In this document: piece after piece, positions 33,772-44,510 of the stretch
Layout: each line of letters starts with the position of its first letter
Numbering within the stretch: the first letter of the stretch is position 1
Assembly (NCBI GenBank): GCA_030998225.1
Contig: JAPYXD010000698.1
Location: 10,395,001 to 10,459,000 of the forward strand
Reading direction: 5' to 3'
Length of the DNA: 64,000 bases
From: Diplolepis rosae
Lineage: Eukaryota > Arthropoda > Insecta > Hymenoptera > Diplolepididae
The notes under the pieces: model-generated
Database searches by the model: none
What the model saw: only the letters and a program-made list of their open reading frames with translations
Told to the model about the DNA's origin: nothing
Made by a program: the position numbers and the translations under genes

Positions 33772-34357
33772 GATTGTTGATTATGTCTCTGACTATCGAA
33801 AAAGATTAACATCAGAGATGATCCATATAAAATTTAATAAATTTAGTATAAATAAAAAAGAAGACATATTTACTTTGAATAGAATTTATTTTTCATTACT
33901 TAATAGATTAAATTCATGATAGCTTTCCAGCTGATGTCTATTTACATTTCAAATTCTGTGTTTACAATAACTGTTGTCAATATTTCAAGTTAACTGTTTG
34001 AATGTAATAATTTAGTAGACAAAGTGTCGTCGACTCCATGACATCACGTCATTTTATTAAGTAAATCATGACTTTTATTATAATTTTATTTTCTCGACAT
34101 TACTCATCATGAGTTAAACTTCTTTTATAAAGGTAAAATTTTAACAATTTTGTGTATGTTCTGGATGTTAAGTTAATTTAATGTTTATTTTTCTTGTGTG
34201 TGACAATTTTAATATTTGGTGTTTTTTTTTTAATTTAATAAAGCCTGATGAGGTTGGCAAACCCATAGCCAACGAAACGTCGCAACAATTTTGACACTAT
34301 AAAGAGTTTTCTTCTTTATATTTGACCCTCATTGATCGTCAACCAGCATTTTTATTA
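33765..34357 (+). repeat. Right terminal arm, inverted copy
   Basis: The inverted duplicate begins inside codons for KIVDYVSDYRKRL, runs through the stop codon near 33920 and the 3' noncoding region, and ends CCAGCATTTTTATTA. The junction at 33765 joins this copy head-on to the start of the truncated frame. Confidence 0.93.
34245..34281 (+). ncRNA. Hammerhead ribozyme motif, right arm
   Basis: The same motif as 32277-32313 on the opposite strand: CTGATGA, stem GTTGGC/GCCAAC, GAAAC, GTC. Having one copy on each strand, readthrough transcripts from either direction would each contain a sense motif. Confidence 0.72.
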
Positions 34358-34390
34358 TAATAATATGGAGGGTGACACTACCATTTCTAC

Positions 34391-34405
34391 ACTCTAAAGA
34401 AAGTA
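34391..34405 (+). repeat. Target site duplication, right copy
   Basis: An exact repeat of 32186-32200; the host sequence continues GGTCAAAATT. Confidence 0.92.
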
Positions 34406-36175
34406 GGTCAAAATTACAAATTACCCATAACTTGTGATTTGATACAACTTTTTGGAATACTTTTCAATAATTTTAACAAAACTATGTAAAAACCCGCAAT
34501 AATGTTTTACAGGGGAGGTGTTAAAAAAAAAGAATGAATTACTTGTCTCTGCAATCCTGCCAGCCAATTTTCTAGCAAGTCCATCGATTTTGAGACAACG
34601 TTAATTCCATTCCAATATTAAACTTCAACGACTTGCTTCAAGAGTAGAAAGAAACTTGAGAACTTTCGAGTTTCGAGCGGTCCGTGCCAGAAGTGGGCAA
34701 TAAAACGTTCCCAATGAATCTCTTTTTCCTAGTATAAAAATTATTTCATCGCAAAATCTCAATGTATAATTCGATTTTGCACCCTTCATACCAGTACGAC
34801 ACAAACGTGTTGACTTTAAAGACCCTTTTTCCATACATTTTATCCTTGTCTGGAATCCGGACATATTTTTCGTTTTCAATTATCCCTTTCTCAACTTCTC
34901 TCAATGTTAAATAAAGGTTTTTACCAAGAACAAACGATTGCAATCTCGATGCAGAAAGAATGTCAGGTTCAGTAAATACGATTAGTTTTTTTCAACAGTG
35001 TACAATGTATTGTTAAAGAAACGAAAACAAGTTATTTAAATTGAAAAGTACAAGCTTCAAAGAATACAATTTTTGCGAATGACTTGGAAATTACATATGA
35101 AAGAACCATGATAGAAAATTCTTATGCAATTTTAATGACAAAGCGAAGTAGTCAATTTTAATTTGGTTAAATGCATCAGGGCGGTGAATTACACTCAACA
35201 AGAACATATTGTAAATTAATTAACGTAAAGGCAGAAAATCAATGGACAAAAGTCCATCAATAATCATCGAAAGTAACAAAATGATGAAGGGCTAAGTGTT
35301 GCACGTGTCATAATGACAGGCAATAAATTCATTCATTGGTGGGGATGAATGCGGGATGAATTTGGGATGCGTGGGACCACAAACCTATCTTGTTTGTATG
35401 AGACCATGATAGCAAACACTATCGAATCCTCATGTGTGTTATTTCTACTTAAAAGACTCATATATGATTGCCCTGATCACAGTTTATTTAGAGAACAAGG
35501 GGGAACGAATTTAATTCATTTACTGTAAGGCACATGCGTGTTAGCCATCCAGTGGGCTTGAGCCTTCAGTAAACATTTGCAAAGTTCTAGGTACCTTACA
35601 TCCCATGGGAAAAACCTTCTGATAAGGTTTTTACCCTCTGGCGTCGTTCTCAAATCCACTTGGTTTTACAACGAATGCTATGCGTGGAAAACAAAGATTT
35701 TAAGAAAGGCTGCAGGTGTTGCTTTTTCGTTGGAGAAAGTTTCTTGAAACGAGAAAGCTCTCATGAAGAAAGTTTTTGCTATTCACTTCTAAAGTTGTAT
35801 CAATTTAGTGAAATTTTCAAAATTTCAATAATCTAGAAATTATTTTATTGCAGTTTACAAAGTTTTATGTAGAATGAACGACGACAAAAACCATGTTTCA
35901 AAAACGCGCGAGACCAAGAAAGTTTTAACACGAAACAATTTCAATTAATAAGACAAAGCAGCCGGAAAAATTTTCACCCACTAGCTACTATTTTTCTAGC
36001 CTCATTATCGAGATATAGGTTCATCTGCTAAGAATAATTCAATTGAGAGATTTTTAATTCCACAAAAACACTGTGAATTTAATTTGATAAATTTGATACT
36101 AAATTTGTTTTTTATTTCAAATGAAAAAAGGGAATTCAATTTACTGTAGGCTCTATTAGTCTTGAGGAACACATC
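34406..36175. other. No gene; GC-richer stretch 35300-35720
   Basis: AT-rich except for a nonrepetitive, GC-richer interval at about 35300-35720. Two overlapping minus-strand frames at 34625-34943 have no recognisable domain. Confidence 0.5.
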
Positions 36176-37252
36176 CTCATCATGATACTCGCGCTTCGCG
36201 CTCAATTTTTTTACATTATATCCCTCAGAGCTACATTTACATTAAAAAAATTATATAAATTAAAATAATTTATTCTCTTCAAAATATCTCAAAAAGGAAA
36301 AAAAATCGTAGACTTTATTCAAGCAAACGGTTTTACTTTTTAACGCTTATTTCGTATCAGATATTTTCGTTAAAAATTGGAGATCTTGACTTTCAATAGT
36401 GTTTTTAAAATCAAAACATAAAATATACATCTCGTCAAAAAATGTCCTAATGAGAATTTATAGATTGAGGCAAATAATTTTTCATCTCAATGTTTTTTTC
36501 GTATGTCACATATTTAGTTTAAATAATGGAATTTTAATGATATTTTTGGAATAATTAAAGTGGTAGATTGTATTGACCCTTGATTTAATTTATAAAACTT
36601 GGTACGTTTGCATTGGCTTTGGGGTTTGAAATAAAAAATATAAATTTTATCTGAAACTGTGTCGGACAAAATTTGTAGATCTTATTCAAGAGAAAAATTT
36701 TGCATTTTACGTTTTTTTCATATTCCACATATTCTAATTAAAAACTTGAATTTGAGATTTTCAATAGTAATTTTTTGAATTAAAAAGAAAAATATACATC
36801 TTATAGGAAAATGTTGCGATTCGAACTTGTAGGTCTTTTTGCAGGAAACAACGTTGTTAAATAACTTTTTTATCGTATTTCTTATACTTAACTGGAAAAT
36901 GGAATTTTGATATCAACTTTTTTAAGTTTTAACTTACTGTAACTTTTCGAATTTTGGTTTATTTGAAAAATGTTATTGAAATAATCGATAGAGATTTATG
37001 TGCATCATAAAAAACCAATATTACAATTTTTTCAATTTTTTTTTTCAAAAATACAAAAAATGCTCTTGTTCGATAATTCTATCGAGAGTTATCGAGTTTA
37101 CGACCTACTACAGACAGACACTTTCGTGAAAACCTTTTTTCCTGACTCAGGGGATCTCAAAACGTAAAGATTTGATGAAAATTTCGAAAGTCATTTTTCA
37201 CATAAAATTAATACCTTCTCATTTATGACGGGAATGTAAAAATTCCAGAAAA
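36176..37252 (+). repeat. Family A, most complete copy
   Basis: It starts at ATCATGATACTCGCGCTTCG, whose GCGCTTCGCGC is a small hairpin, and ends at TTCTCATTTATGACGGGAAT. In between, a unit with GTAGATCTTATTCAAG, TTACGTTTTTTTCATATTCC and AAGAAAAATATACATCTTAT recurs with a spacing near 150 bp: starts near 36308, 36459, 36674 and 36829, the third step lengthened by an insertion. The last third has the CGAGAGTTATCGAGTTTACG and CAGACAGACACTTTCGTG blocks seen in copy 1. Nothing is coded. Confidence 0.8.
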
Positions 37253-37267
37253 CTCATCATATTTAAA

Positions 37268-37575
37268 ACTGCAATATATAAAAATATTAGGGGTGGGTTC
37301 AAAATACGGTTCGAATCCAAAAGCGAATATGAAATTTTTAATTCACGCGTGCGATTACAAATTATGTATAATTGTGTACTTAAACATCTGAAAATAAATA
37401 ACGTATTATTATATTATATCTGTGCCCATGTTTCCACTGAAACCTCTCCCCTCTTTACAGCAACAAACCCCCACCCCCCTTTCTTTCTTTTGTTCTATTC
37501 CATTTATTCAAACGAAAATATTAACTTTGCCGCTTGAAAACCTTATTTATTTCTAAGGCACAAGAAAGGTTACCT
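37268..37575 (+). mobile_element. tRNA-derived SINE, copy 2 (left part)
   Basis: It begins at a B box, GGTTCGAATCC (37309-37319); the A-box half is missing or too altered to see. From there it matches copy 1: CAAAAGCGAATATGAAATTT, GTTTCCACTGAAACCTCTCC and CTAAGGCACAAGAAAGGTTA. At 37575 it is broken by a TA-flanked element and resumes at 39302. Confidence 0.78.
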
Positions 37576-38029
37576 ACACGGAGAAACTCTTCATTGTAAA
37601 ATCTAGTATTATTATATTTATTTTTACTAAAAGTCAACAGGAAGCGAGGATATAGTAACAAAACTAGTTTTATTTAACATAGCGATAGGAGGAAATAGAT
37701 TTTCTGAACCAATTGTAAATATAGTAAAACTTTATAAATTACCATTGAGAGTTGCAAAGATCAATATCTTTGATGGCAAATTGAAACTAGAAATGAGTGA
37801 TACCTATATAAATAAAAAGTAAAACTATCTATGCAAGAATTGGTCTTTTGAATAATATGAATTGCAAAATAGTTTAGAGAAATTACCATTGTCAATAGTA
37901 ATGAACAATAAAGAGAGAAAGACTTGAATATTTTATAATCGAATACATCATATATTGGAATAGTATTTGTCGGTATTTATAGTATTTGTTGGTAGCCGAT
38001 ATAGTAATACATTTTTTCTACTAGCGGGC

Positions 38030-38222
38030 CATAAAGTGGACTTTATTGCCCCGTACGGGGCAAACAAATCCACTTTCTGACCCGCTAGTAGAAAAAAAAT
38101 TGTGTGCAACACGGGAAAAACATTTATTTTACTCGTGTGGTTGTTACCCTCGCTTTGCTCGGGCATCAAACTTCACACTCGCAAAATAAATTTTTTTTTC
38201 CCTAGTTGCACAATGTACTATT
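38030..38222 (+). repeat. Dispersed repeat (CGGGGCAAACAAATCC type), copy 2
   Basis: Blocks CTAGCGGGCCATAAAGTGGA, CGGGGCAAACAAATCCACTT, TAGTAGAAAAAAAATTGTGT and CCCTAGTTGCACAATGTACT match 23745-23856 in order. A palindrome around CCCCGTACGGGG lies at its start. Confidence 0.7.
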
Positions 38223-38944
38223 TTTACATTTGAATATGGCGCCTTTCTAACTTACGATTTTTTTAGCAGAGGGACTACCGAGCTTTTCCTCACAAATCGT
38301 AAAAGTTTCCACAGTTCAGTATATAATGAAGTTGCTACATTGTAATTGTCATATCACTGCGATGCGTTTATGAATGTGTGCGTTGTGCAGTTAGGTTAAG
38401 TTGCGTTGAATTAGTATTTTAGCGTGCATTGTTATGTTTATTATTTATATTGATATATATATACGTGTATGTGTATGTAAATATGTAACTATGTTTATAA
38501 ATACTCTCTGTATGTAGCTCACAAAATATAATAAGAACTATGGTAAAATTTACGAATAACTGATATTTTATATCATGGAGGTGCAATTATTTCCTATTTT
38601 CGATAGGAAAAGTTATAAATATGGTTCCACTATCTCCAAACGACTATGGTAATTCGGTTAGACGGAAGATGTGACTTTACTATTGTCTTTTGGAAACTTA
38701 ACATTCTTTTTTAGCCATTAATAAAACATTTATTGGGTTTACTTCAATATAATTCGTTCGATTTGTCGATTTTACTATTTCAAGTAATAAAACTTGCTTT
38801 TGTTTTTAGGCATAAGTACAATTATATGACCATTTTCTCCAATATTATTAGTAACTCCATAGTTTAATATTCAAAATAGTAATTTCTAAATAAGTGACGT
38901 TATATCCTCGTTTCCTATTGACTTTTAGTAAAAATAAATATGAT

Positions 38945-39263
38945 CCCTAGCGGACCCGTGTGAGAGAACGGTCATAGAATATTCTGATCGTTCTCTGACT
39001 GTTCTATGACCATTCTATGACCTCGCATTATTACGGCTAAGAACGGTAAAAAAGACATTAATTTTATCGCTGAAAAATAAGATAATTGTATTTATTGCTT
39101 CACCTTCTAATCCAAATTTCGCCACAGAATCATAATTGCAAAGCTTTTAATGTCTTTTTTACCGATCTTAGCCGTAATAATGCGAGATCATAGAACGGTC
39201 ATAGAACAGTCAGAGAACGGTCAGAGTATTCTATGACCATTCTCTCACACGGGTCCGCTAGGG
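38945..39263. mobile_element. Palindromic MITE with CCCTAGCGG ends
   Basis: A 319-bp insert with TIRs CCCTAGCGGACCCGTGTGAG that extend to arms of about 120 bp. Comparison with the opposite arm of the host element shows the insertion added a 2-bp AT duplication (AT at 38943-38944 and 39264-39265). It is non-coding. The arms contain several copies of CTATGACC and TCTCTGAC words. Confidence 0.85.
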
Positions 39264-39301
39264 ATAATACTAAATTTTGCAATAAAGAGTTTCTCCATGT
39301 A

Positions 39302-39459
39302 ATACGGACTGTCTAAGGTTGGTCACATACGGCCCTATTCATGCCGAGCGTGACGAAACACCATCAGGGCCTGATAGGATTTCCTTATTCGGGCCGTAAA
39401 TGAAATAAGGCAACCTTATCAGGGCCTGCTAGTGCCCTGATTTCAATTTCTACACGGGC
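39302..39459 (+). mobile_element. tRNA-derived SINE, copy 2 (right part)
   Basis: The SINE tail continues: ATACGGACTGTCTAAGGTTG, CATACGGCCC, GGGCCGTAAATGAAATAAGG, TTTCAATTTCTACACGGG, in step with 30668-30825. Confidence 0.78.
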
Positions 39460-40322
39460 ATAGAGGAAATATAGGAAATATATAAATATAGGAACCTAGC
39501 GCAGGGAGAGTTTTGAGTAGTATGAAAGTTTTAGTAAGCGTGAAATATTTATGTTGACGACTTTATTATGGTGCATACATATGCTACAGAGCTAAATTTG
39601 CACTTGAGTCTATTATTACTCCAGTCCTCGGATTATTCTGACAGCTTAACACTCATCTGTTAAGTAAATCCCGCCCCGCGAGCTTTCCCGTGTATGACAC
39701 TCTACCTAGAATCTAGATCCACGTTACGTAGATCTAGGCACCCAGGGATGTCCTGCAAGTGCAACATACACGTCCTAGAGCTTAAGGCTAATTCGTTCAC
39801 GTGTAATTATTTCGCTCGTCATTGTTCCGGAGGAGTTTCAAGCGCCTCGGCGGTCTCTAGCCTCATATGAATGAATTCCTCTACCGGGAGTTGATAATTT
39901 ACTGTAACGCGACATCCATTTTTCATATTTAAAAAAGATGGAAAAAAAATGAAGAAACAATGGTCACAATATCCCAACTTGTATTAAGGCCATGAATCAA
40001 CCAGACCACGTGTCGTTGCTAATTACGATTGTATTCTCCACAGTTACTCAAAATTAATAATTGTAATGGAATCACTGTATAGAACAGATGTAAACACAAA
40101 TGAGATGAATTTGAAAAATTATAAATTTCCTAAAATTTATTTCACCGAAATTCATGTAACCAAATTATCAAACTCCTCTAATTTTTATATTTTTTAATTA
40201 CTATTTCTCTTAATTTCTACTTTCTCAGAATTTATAATAATTGAAATAAAAAATTTCGATTGGCTGCATTTGACTTTGGCGCCGTTATTTTTCGGCCGGA
40301 TGTGTTCTAGGTCGAATGGTTT
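39460..40322. other. No gene; GC-richer stretch 39580-39900
   Basis: A nonrepetitive, GC-richer interval lies at 39580-39900. A stub of the GGCCATGGATC family (TTAA at 39984-39987, then GGCCATGAATCAACCAGACC) starts at 39988 and is lost after about 35 bp. Confidence 0.5.
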
Positions 40323-40324
40323 TT

Positions 40325-40590
40325 CTGTAACATGACAATTTGGTGAAGTGGTAATTAAGAGAAATAGTAATTCGGAAATATAAAAATTATGACAAATGAT
40401 AATTTGGATGAAATAAAAATCAGGTCAAATGATGTTTTGCTAATACGAAAATGATGTCAAATAATAATTCGGCGAAATACAAATTCGAGTGCATAATTAT
40501 TTGGAAACATAAAAATTAGATTATGTGATGAATCAGAAATATAAAAATTAAAGCGATTGATAGTTCGGTTACATGTATTTCGGTAAAATA
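40325..40590 (+). repeat. Diverged minisatellite, unit about 32-33 bp
   Basis: Variants of GTCAAATGATAATTCGG followed by GAAATAAAAATTATG repeat about eight times: starts near 40391, 40424, 40456, 40490, 40521 and 40550. The units have drifted and some have short gaps. Confidence 0.75.
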
Positions 40591-43194
40591 AATTATCAAG
40601 AAAAAATATACAGAAGGATAGAATATTCCTGAAACGTAAAATAATGTGAGGAAAAAGTTTATGAAATTCTGTTGTCCTCGTAAATTATAAGTTTAAAAAA
40701 ATTAATTAATTAAAATAGGAGGTAGAATTAGTAGTTTCTGAATTATTTTCGCTTTTTGAAATTAATTTTTTTGCTTTGCTATCATTCCATAGATTCTCTC
40801 GCTATTGTAATTGTGTTGTGTCTAAAATTTATAACTTTTTGATAAGAAAGGAAAGGATAGCAATGTCTTGAAATTGTTAATCTAAGTCGAAGTTCAAGAG
40901 TCAAATAAGAATGGAGCAATGGAAACCTTTGTGGAAAGAAGAGTGCCCGGGATTCCTTTAGAATTTCCTTCCTTCCGGAAAAACAGTGTGGGTTCACCTA
41001 CACGTTGGCATCAGGTGGCGCACTCTGGTGCAAAGCGGTTCGGTGAATCTGAATAAACTTCAAAGACTTTCGCGAAACTGCACGTAGAGTAAGATAAACT
41101 AAAAGAAAGAGAGAGGGAGATTCAAAAAAGAAAAAAAAAGGAAGATTAAAACATGGGATTGAAAATCATGGATAAAGATGAGAAAAAGGAGGAGACAGAA
41201 GTACAGCCAAAAAAAGGGATTAAAAAAAGAACGAAAGTGAGAGATTCTCAAATAAAGAAATGAAAAAAGAAATGACAGAACTGAGTTGGTGAGAAGTGGA
41301 TACAGACGCCAAAATCAGACTAATTACTTTGTACGCGTCTGGTGGAGTTGACAAGACCGGAAATGGGCTCCAATTATTTCCGCGAGTAATTCGTTCGCGT
41401 GTTTCATGCCCTGAAGGTACCTTTCTCGAGATGTGAAACGTTACGATTTTGCGTGGAGCTTCATTCACAAAAAGAAACTGCTTACCCAACTCTGGGAATT
41501 CATTGGTGGGCATCTCTTATTCTGAATACCAGAACAGCATGTAATGGTTTCTAGGTTAATTACTCTAGCGAATCACTGCCAGCAAGGCACGCTGTCAGGA
41601 CCATGTTATTAATACATCGTCTCTTCAAACACATTATTTAGTTATATCTTCTCTATTCTCAATCTTTTAATTATTTCCTGTGGGTCAGCAATACATTTGA
41701 ATCAGAAATCAAAGAAGAATTGGAAAATCTCATTCTATGATAATATAAAGATCGAAAAAAATGATAACATAAGAGATAAGTTTTCGCTTCAAGGTCACAC
41801 GTCACTTGTAGTTTTTTCCTTACCGACAATTTTTGTCCATGAAAAATGAGATAAAAATTTGTCATTTTAAATATAAGGCAGTAAAAAAGGTCTTTCTACT
41901 CTAAAATTTTGTGCAATATTGTAAAAATTTAGAAGTTAACTTTTGTGGATTTTGTTTAATTTTATAAATTTTCAATTTGATATTTTATTTCACATGAGTA
42001 TGCATTTTTAATTAAAAAATCGGTATTTTAGGAATCGATACATGGCCTTAAGGGGATACATGTTATGGAATTACCAGTTTTGCCAAGAGTAAATTGCAAG
42101 TAATGTAGAAAACAGAACAGTTAAAAATTTGGAAACATGTAGTTCATTCAAGGACAGTAATTTAAATTCATCATGCAAAGTAGAATGAGACATTTTTCGT
42201 TAAAGTAAGTTATAAAAAGAATTAAAATTTAGTATAATATTATTTTAAAATGGGGAAAGCTGAGGTTTTATTACACTTATTCATATTATGGCATCAAAAT
42301 TCAATATAGTCATAACAGTCTCTAAAACATGTAGAAGACAAATTAGTATTTTAAGGCCATGGATTATATATATTCCATTTAATCGAACGAAAATATTAAC
42401 AACTTTACAGCTTCAAAACCCAAGTTTATAATTTTTCCTAAACTGCGTTTCAATTTGTGGTAAAACGTGTAATAATGAGAATATTTTTTTAAATTAACAT
42501 TATAAAATAAAACATATTTTGCTATGTAAGGTTCCTCCGTGCAATACCATATATTAATTTCTGATACGTAAATCCTGTTTGCCTTATTTCGAAACGATAT
42601 TATATTAAAATATAATTCATTTTTATGATTTACTTTAACGAAAAGCCTCTCAGTGTAGTCGGAAAAATCAAAATGCAGGAGAAAAATAATTCAAAATTTG
42701 CTGTAAGTATGATGACAGCTTGAAAGTTTTATTATGTACATCCTTAATTCAGAGTTAAATCTGAAAATCAAAAATTTGAAAATAATCCATGCGTTCTATT
42801 TCGCTTTTGGTCGTAAACTGGGAGCATTGTGGATAAAAGGTAAATTTTATGGGAAAAGTAACGAAGCACCCTGGTCAGGAGATGGTCAAAAAGTGTTAAT
42901 TAGAATTTATGAAAGTACACATGGGAAGGGAAATATGGCACTTCATGCATGCATGCAAATAGAAGGACAAAGATGACATGAACCATCGATGCGTATAAAA
43001 CCTGTAGTTCCATACCGCAGTCAAAGCTGTATATGTTAAATAATAACTACAAACTTTAGAGTTGAAGTTGCTTATATTATAATTAACAGGCATCTCTCCT
43101 TTATCAAAATTACAACTGTGTTTTCATCATACCAAATTTAATTAGACAAATTATTAAAAATAATTCTCACTATTATCATACATTAATTTTTCCT
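40591..43194. other. No gene; mixed sequence
   Basis: GC-richer, nonrepetitive patches at 40980-41100 and 41280-41530; a purine-rich run (AAAAGAAAGAGAGAGGGAGA) near 41100. TTAA-adjacent stubs of the GGCCATGGATC family appear near 42040-42050 and at 42351. The short frames, including one at 42734-42976, show no domain. Confidence 0.5.
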
Positions 43195-43198
43195 TTAA

Positions 43199-43555
43199 GG
43201 CCATGGATCAACCAGATCACGGAACCAATTCCTGAAAAAGTCCGTGTAAGATAACTTTTTTATTTTACAAAATGTCTTCCTGGAAATTTGAAAAATACAA
43301 GAGAAAACGATAAAGAACGTCTGTCAACTTCGTTTGAGTGAAAATTTTGCACAAAAATTTATAGTTAACTGTAATTGTCGATAAATTTTGGAATTTTTTT
43401 CAAAATTTTTACCAAAAAGAAGTCAACAGACGTGCTTTATTGTGTTTTGTTACGTTTCCTAAATTTTCAGAAAGATACTTTGTAAATTAAAAAATTTATC
43501 TTGCATAAACGAATAAATGTATAATTTAGTCACGTGGTCCGATTGATCCAAGGCC
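43199..43555. mobile_element. TTAA MITE (GGCCATGGATC family), copy 2
   Basis: A 357-bp palindrome from GGCCATGGATCAACCAGATC to the complement of GGCCTTGGATCAATCGGACC. TTAA lies at 43195-43198 and 43556-43559. The arms contain CGTCTGTCAACTTCGTTTGA and its counterpart. It is non-coding. Confidence 0.92.
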
Positions 43556-43559
43556 TTAA

Positions 43560-43933
43560 GGCCATGAGTTAATCTGACCACGTGACTCAATCATGTTTTA
43601 TATTCATATAAGATTACTTTCTGTAAAAAAAATAATTCCCCGAAAATTTGAAATATATGATAAAATGCAATAAGGAACGTGGGTTTTGATACGTTTTAGT
43701 AAAAATGTTGAAAAAAATTTACAGTAAACTGTAATTACCGATAAGTTTTCCATTTTTATTTTCACTGGACGAATATTTTTGCAAAATATTCACAAAAACG
43801 AACCAGAGAGACGTTCCTTACTGTGTTCTATATTTTCCAACTTTTCAGAAAGATATTTTGTTCACAAAAAAGATATCTTATAGGAATATAATCACCTATA
43901 TATTTGGTCACGTGGACAGGTTGGTTCATGACC
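43560..43933. mobile_element. TTAA MITE (GGCCATGGATC family), copy 3
   Basis: A 374-bp relative, from GGCCATGAGTTAATCTGACC to the complement of GGTCATGAACCAACCTGTCC. Its left TTAA is the same one that ends the preceding copy; its right flank is TCAA (43934-43937), a one-base decay of TTAA. Confidence 0.88.
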
Positions 43934-44123
43934 TCAATACCCCTAAAATGTAGAATATCAAATCTATTTTCTTTGTAAGAATATTTTGTGCTCTACATTT
44001 GAATCGAAAAGCTCACCAAGGGCAAAAAATTCCGACGAGTTTCCTTTTTAAAATCGAATTGTTTCACACTGAACAATATCTGTCTCACCTTCAGATAAAG
44101 CTACTCTTACGTCGAATAAAGCG

Positions 44124-44510
44124 GTGGTATATGTACTGAAAATGGTTTTCATTCGCTTTGGCATCGACAAGAGTATCCAACCTGCTCTCATCGACAGCTC
44201 CAGAACTCTATTGGAAATTGCACAGAAGCTCTGGAGAATAAAAGGCGAAATTCCAGATCATGTTCCTTGTATTGACCTCGGAGTTAGTTCCATGTTTTGT
44301 GGAAAAAAGATCAACAGGAAAGAAAAAGAAAATAACAAGAAAGATGTTAAAGAGTATGGGCGTATTGGTAACAGAGTGAGCTGTAAGTCTCAGATCCTTA
44401 CGGGGTTTGTAAATGGCCCACGTCGTTTTCTGCAGAACACAAGTGTGGTTTCGGCTAAATTATGGCATTTCAAAGACGTGCTACTATTCACTCCACTCAG
44501 GAGAAATTGA
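44124..44510 (+). CDS. Unrecognised 128-codon frame
   Basis: The longest frame in the window with no link to a mobile element. The product would be basic in its middle (KKINRKEKENNKKDVKEYGR) with a more ordinary N-terminal part (SSRTLLEIAQKLWRIKGEIP). The start is a GTG. I see no signal peptide, domain, repeat or cysteine pattern, and no splice or promoter context that would confirm it. It could be a lone exon, a decayed gene or chance; chance is quite possible. Confidence 0.2.
   Translation: MVYVLKMVFIRFGIDKSIQPALIDSSRTLLEIAQKLWRIKGEIPDHVPCIDLGVSSMFCGKKINRKEKENNKKDVKEYGRIGNRVSCKSQILTGFVNGPRRFLQNTSVVSAKLWHFKDVLLFTPLRRN

Larger units (their letters stand above)
32201..34390 (-). mobile_element. 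Penelope-like retroelement, 5'-truncated, inverted arms
   Basis: The element is read on the minus strand. A reverse transcriptase/GIY-YIG frame (33771-32638) is followed by a noncoding 3' region to 32201. The other end, 33765-34357, is an inverted copy of 32201-32792: the last 50 or so codons plus the same 3' region. The arms are 592-593 bp and nearly identical (one substitution near 34163 and a one-base run difference were noticed). A 33-bp extension (34358-34390) lies outside the right arm. Exact 15-bp duplications flank the whole. Partial inverted copies at the 5' side and variable duplications are known for Penelope-like elements. The near-identical arms and open frame point to a recent insertion. 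Confidence 0.95.
37577..39299. mobile_element. Large TA-flanked TIR element (CACGGAG group)
   Basis: TA at 37575-37576 and 39300-39301 bracket ends CACGGAGAAACTCTTCATTG and CATGGAGAAACTCTTTATTG (minus strand). The arms run on for about 85 bp with AAAATAAATATA and GGAAGCGAGGATATAG-type text. No transposase is found. It contains a second insertion at 38945-39263 and a dispersed repeat at 38030-38222. SINE copy 1 at 30661-30680 gives the uninterrupted target (GGTTACCTGATACGG). Confidence 0.85.
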
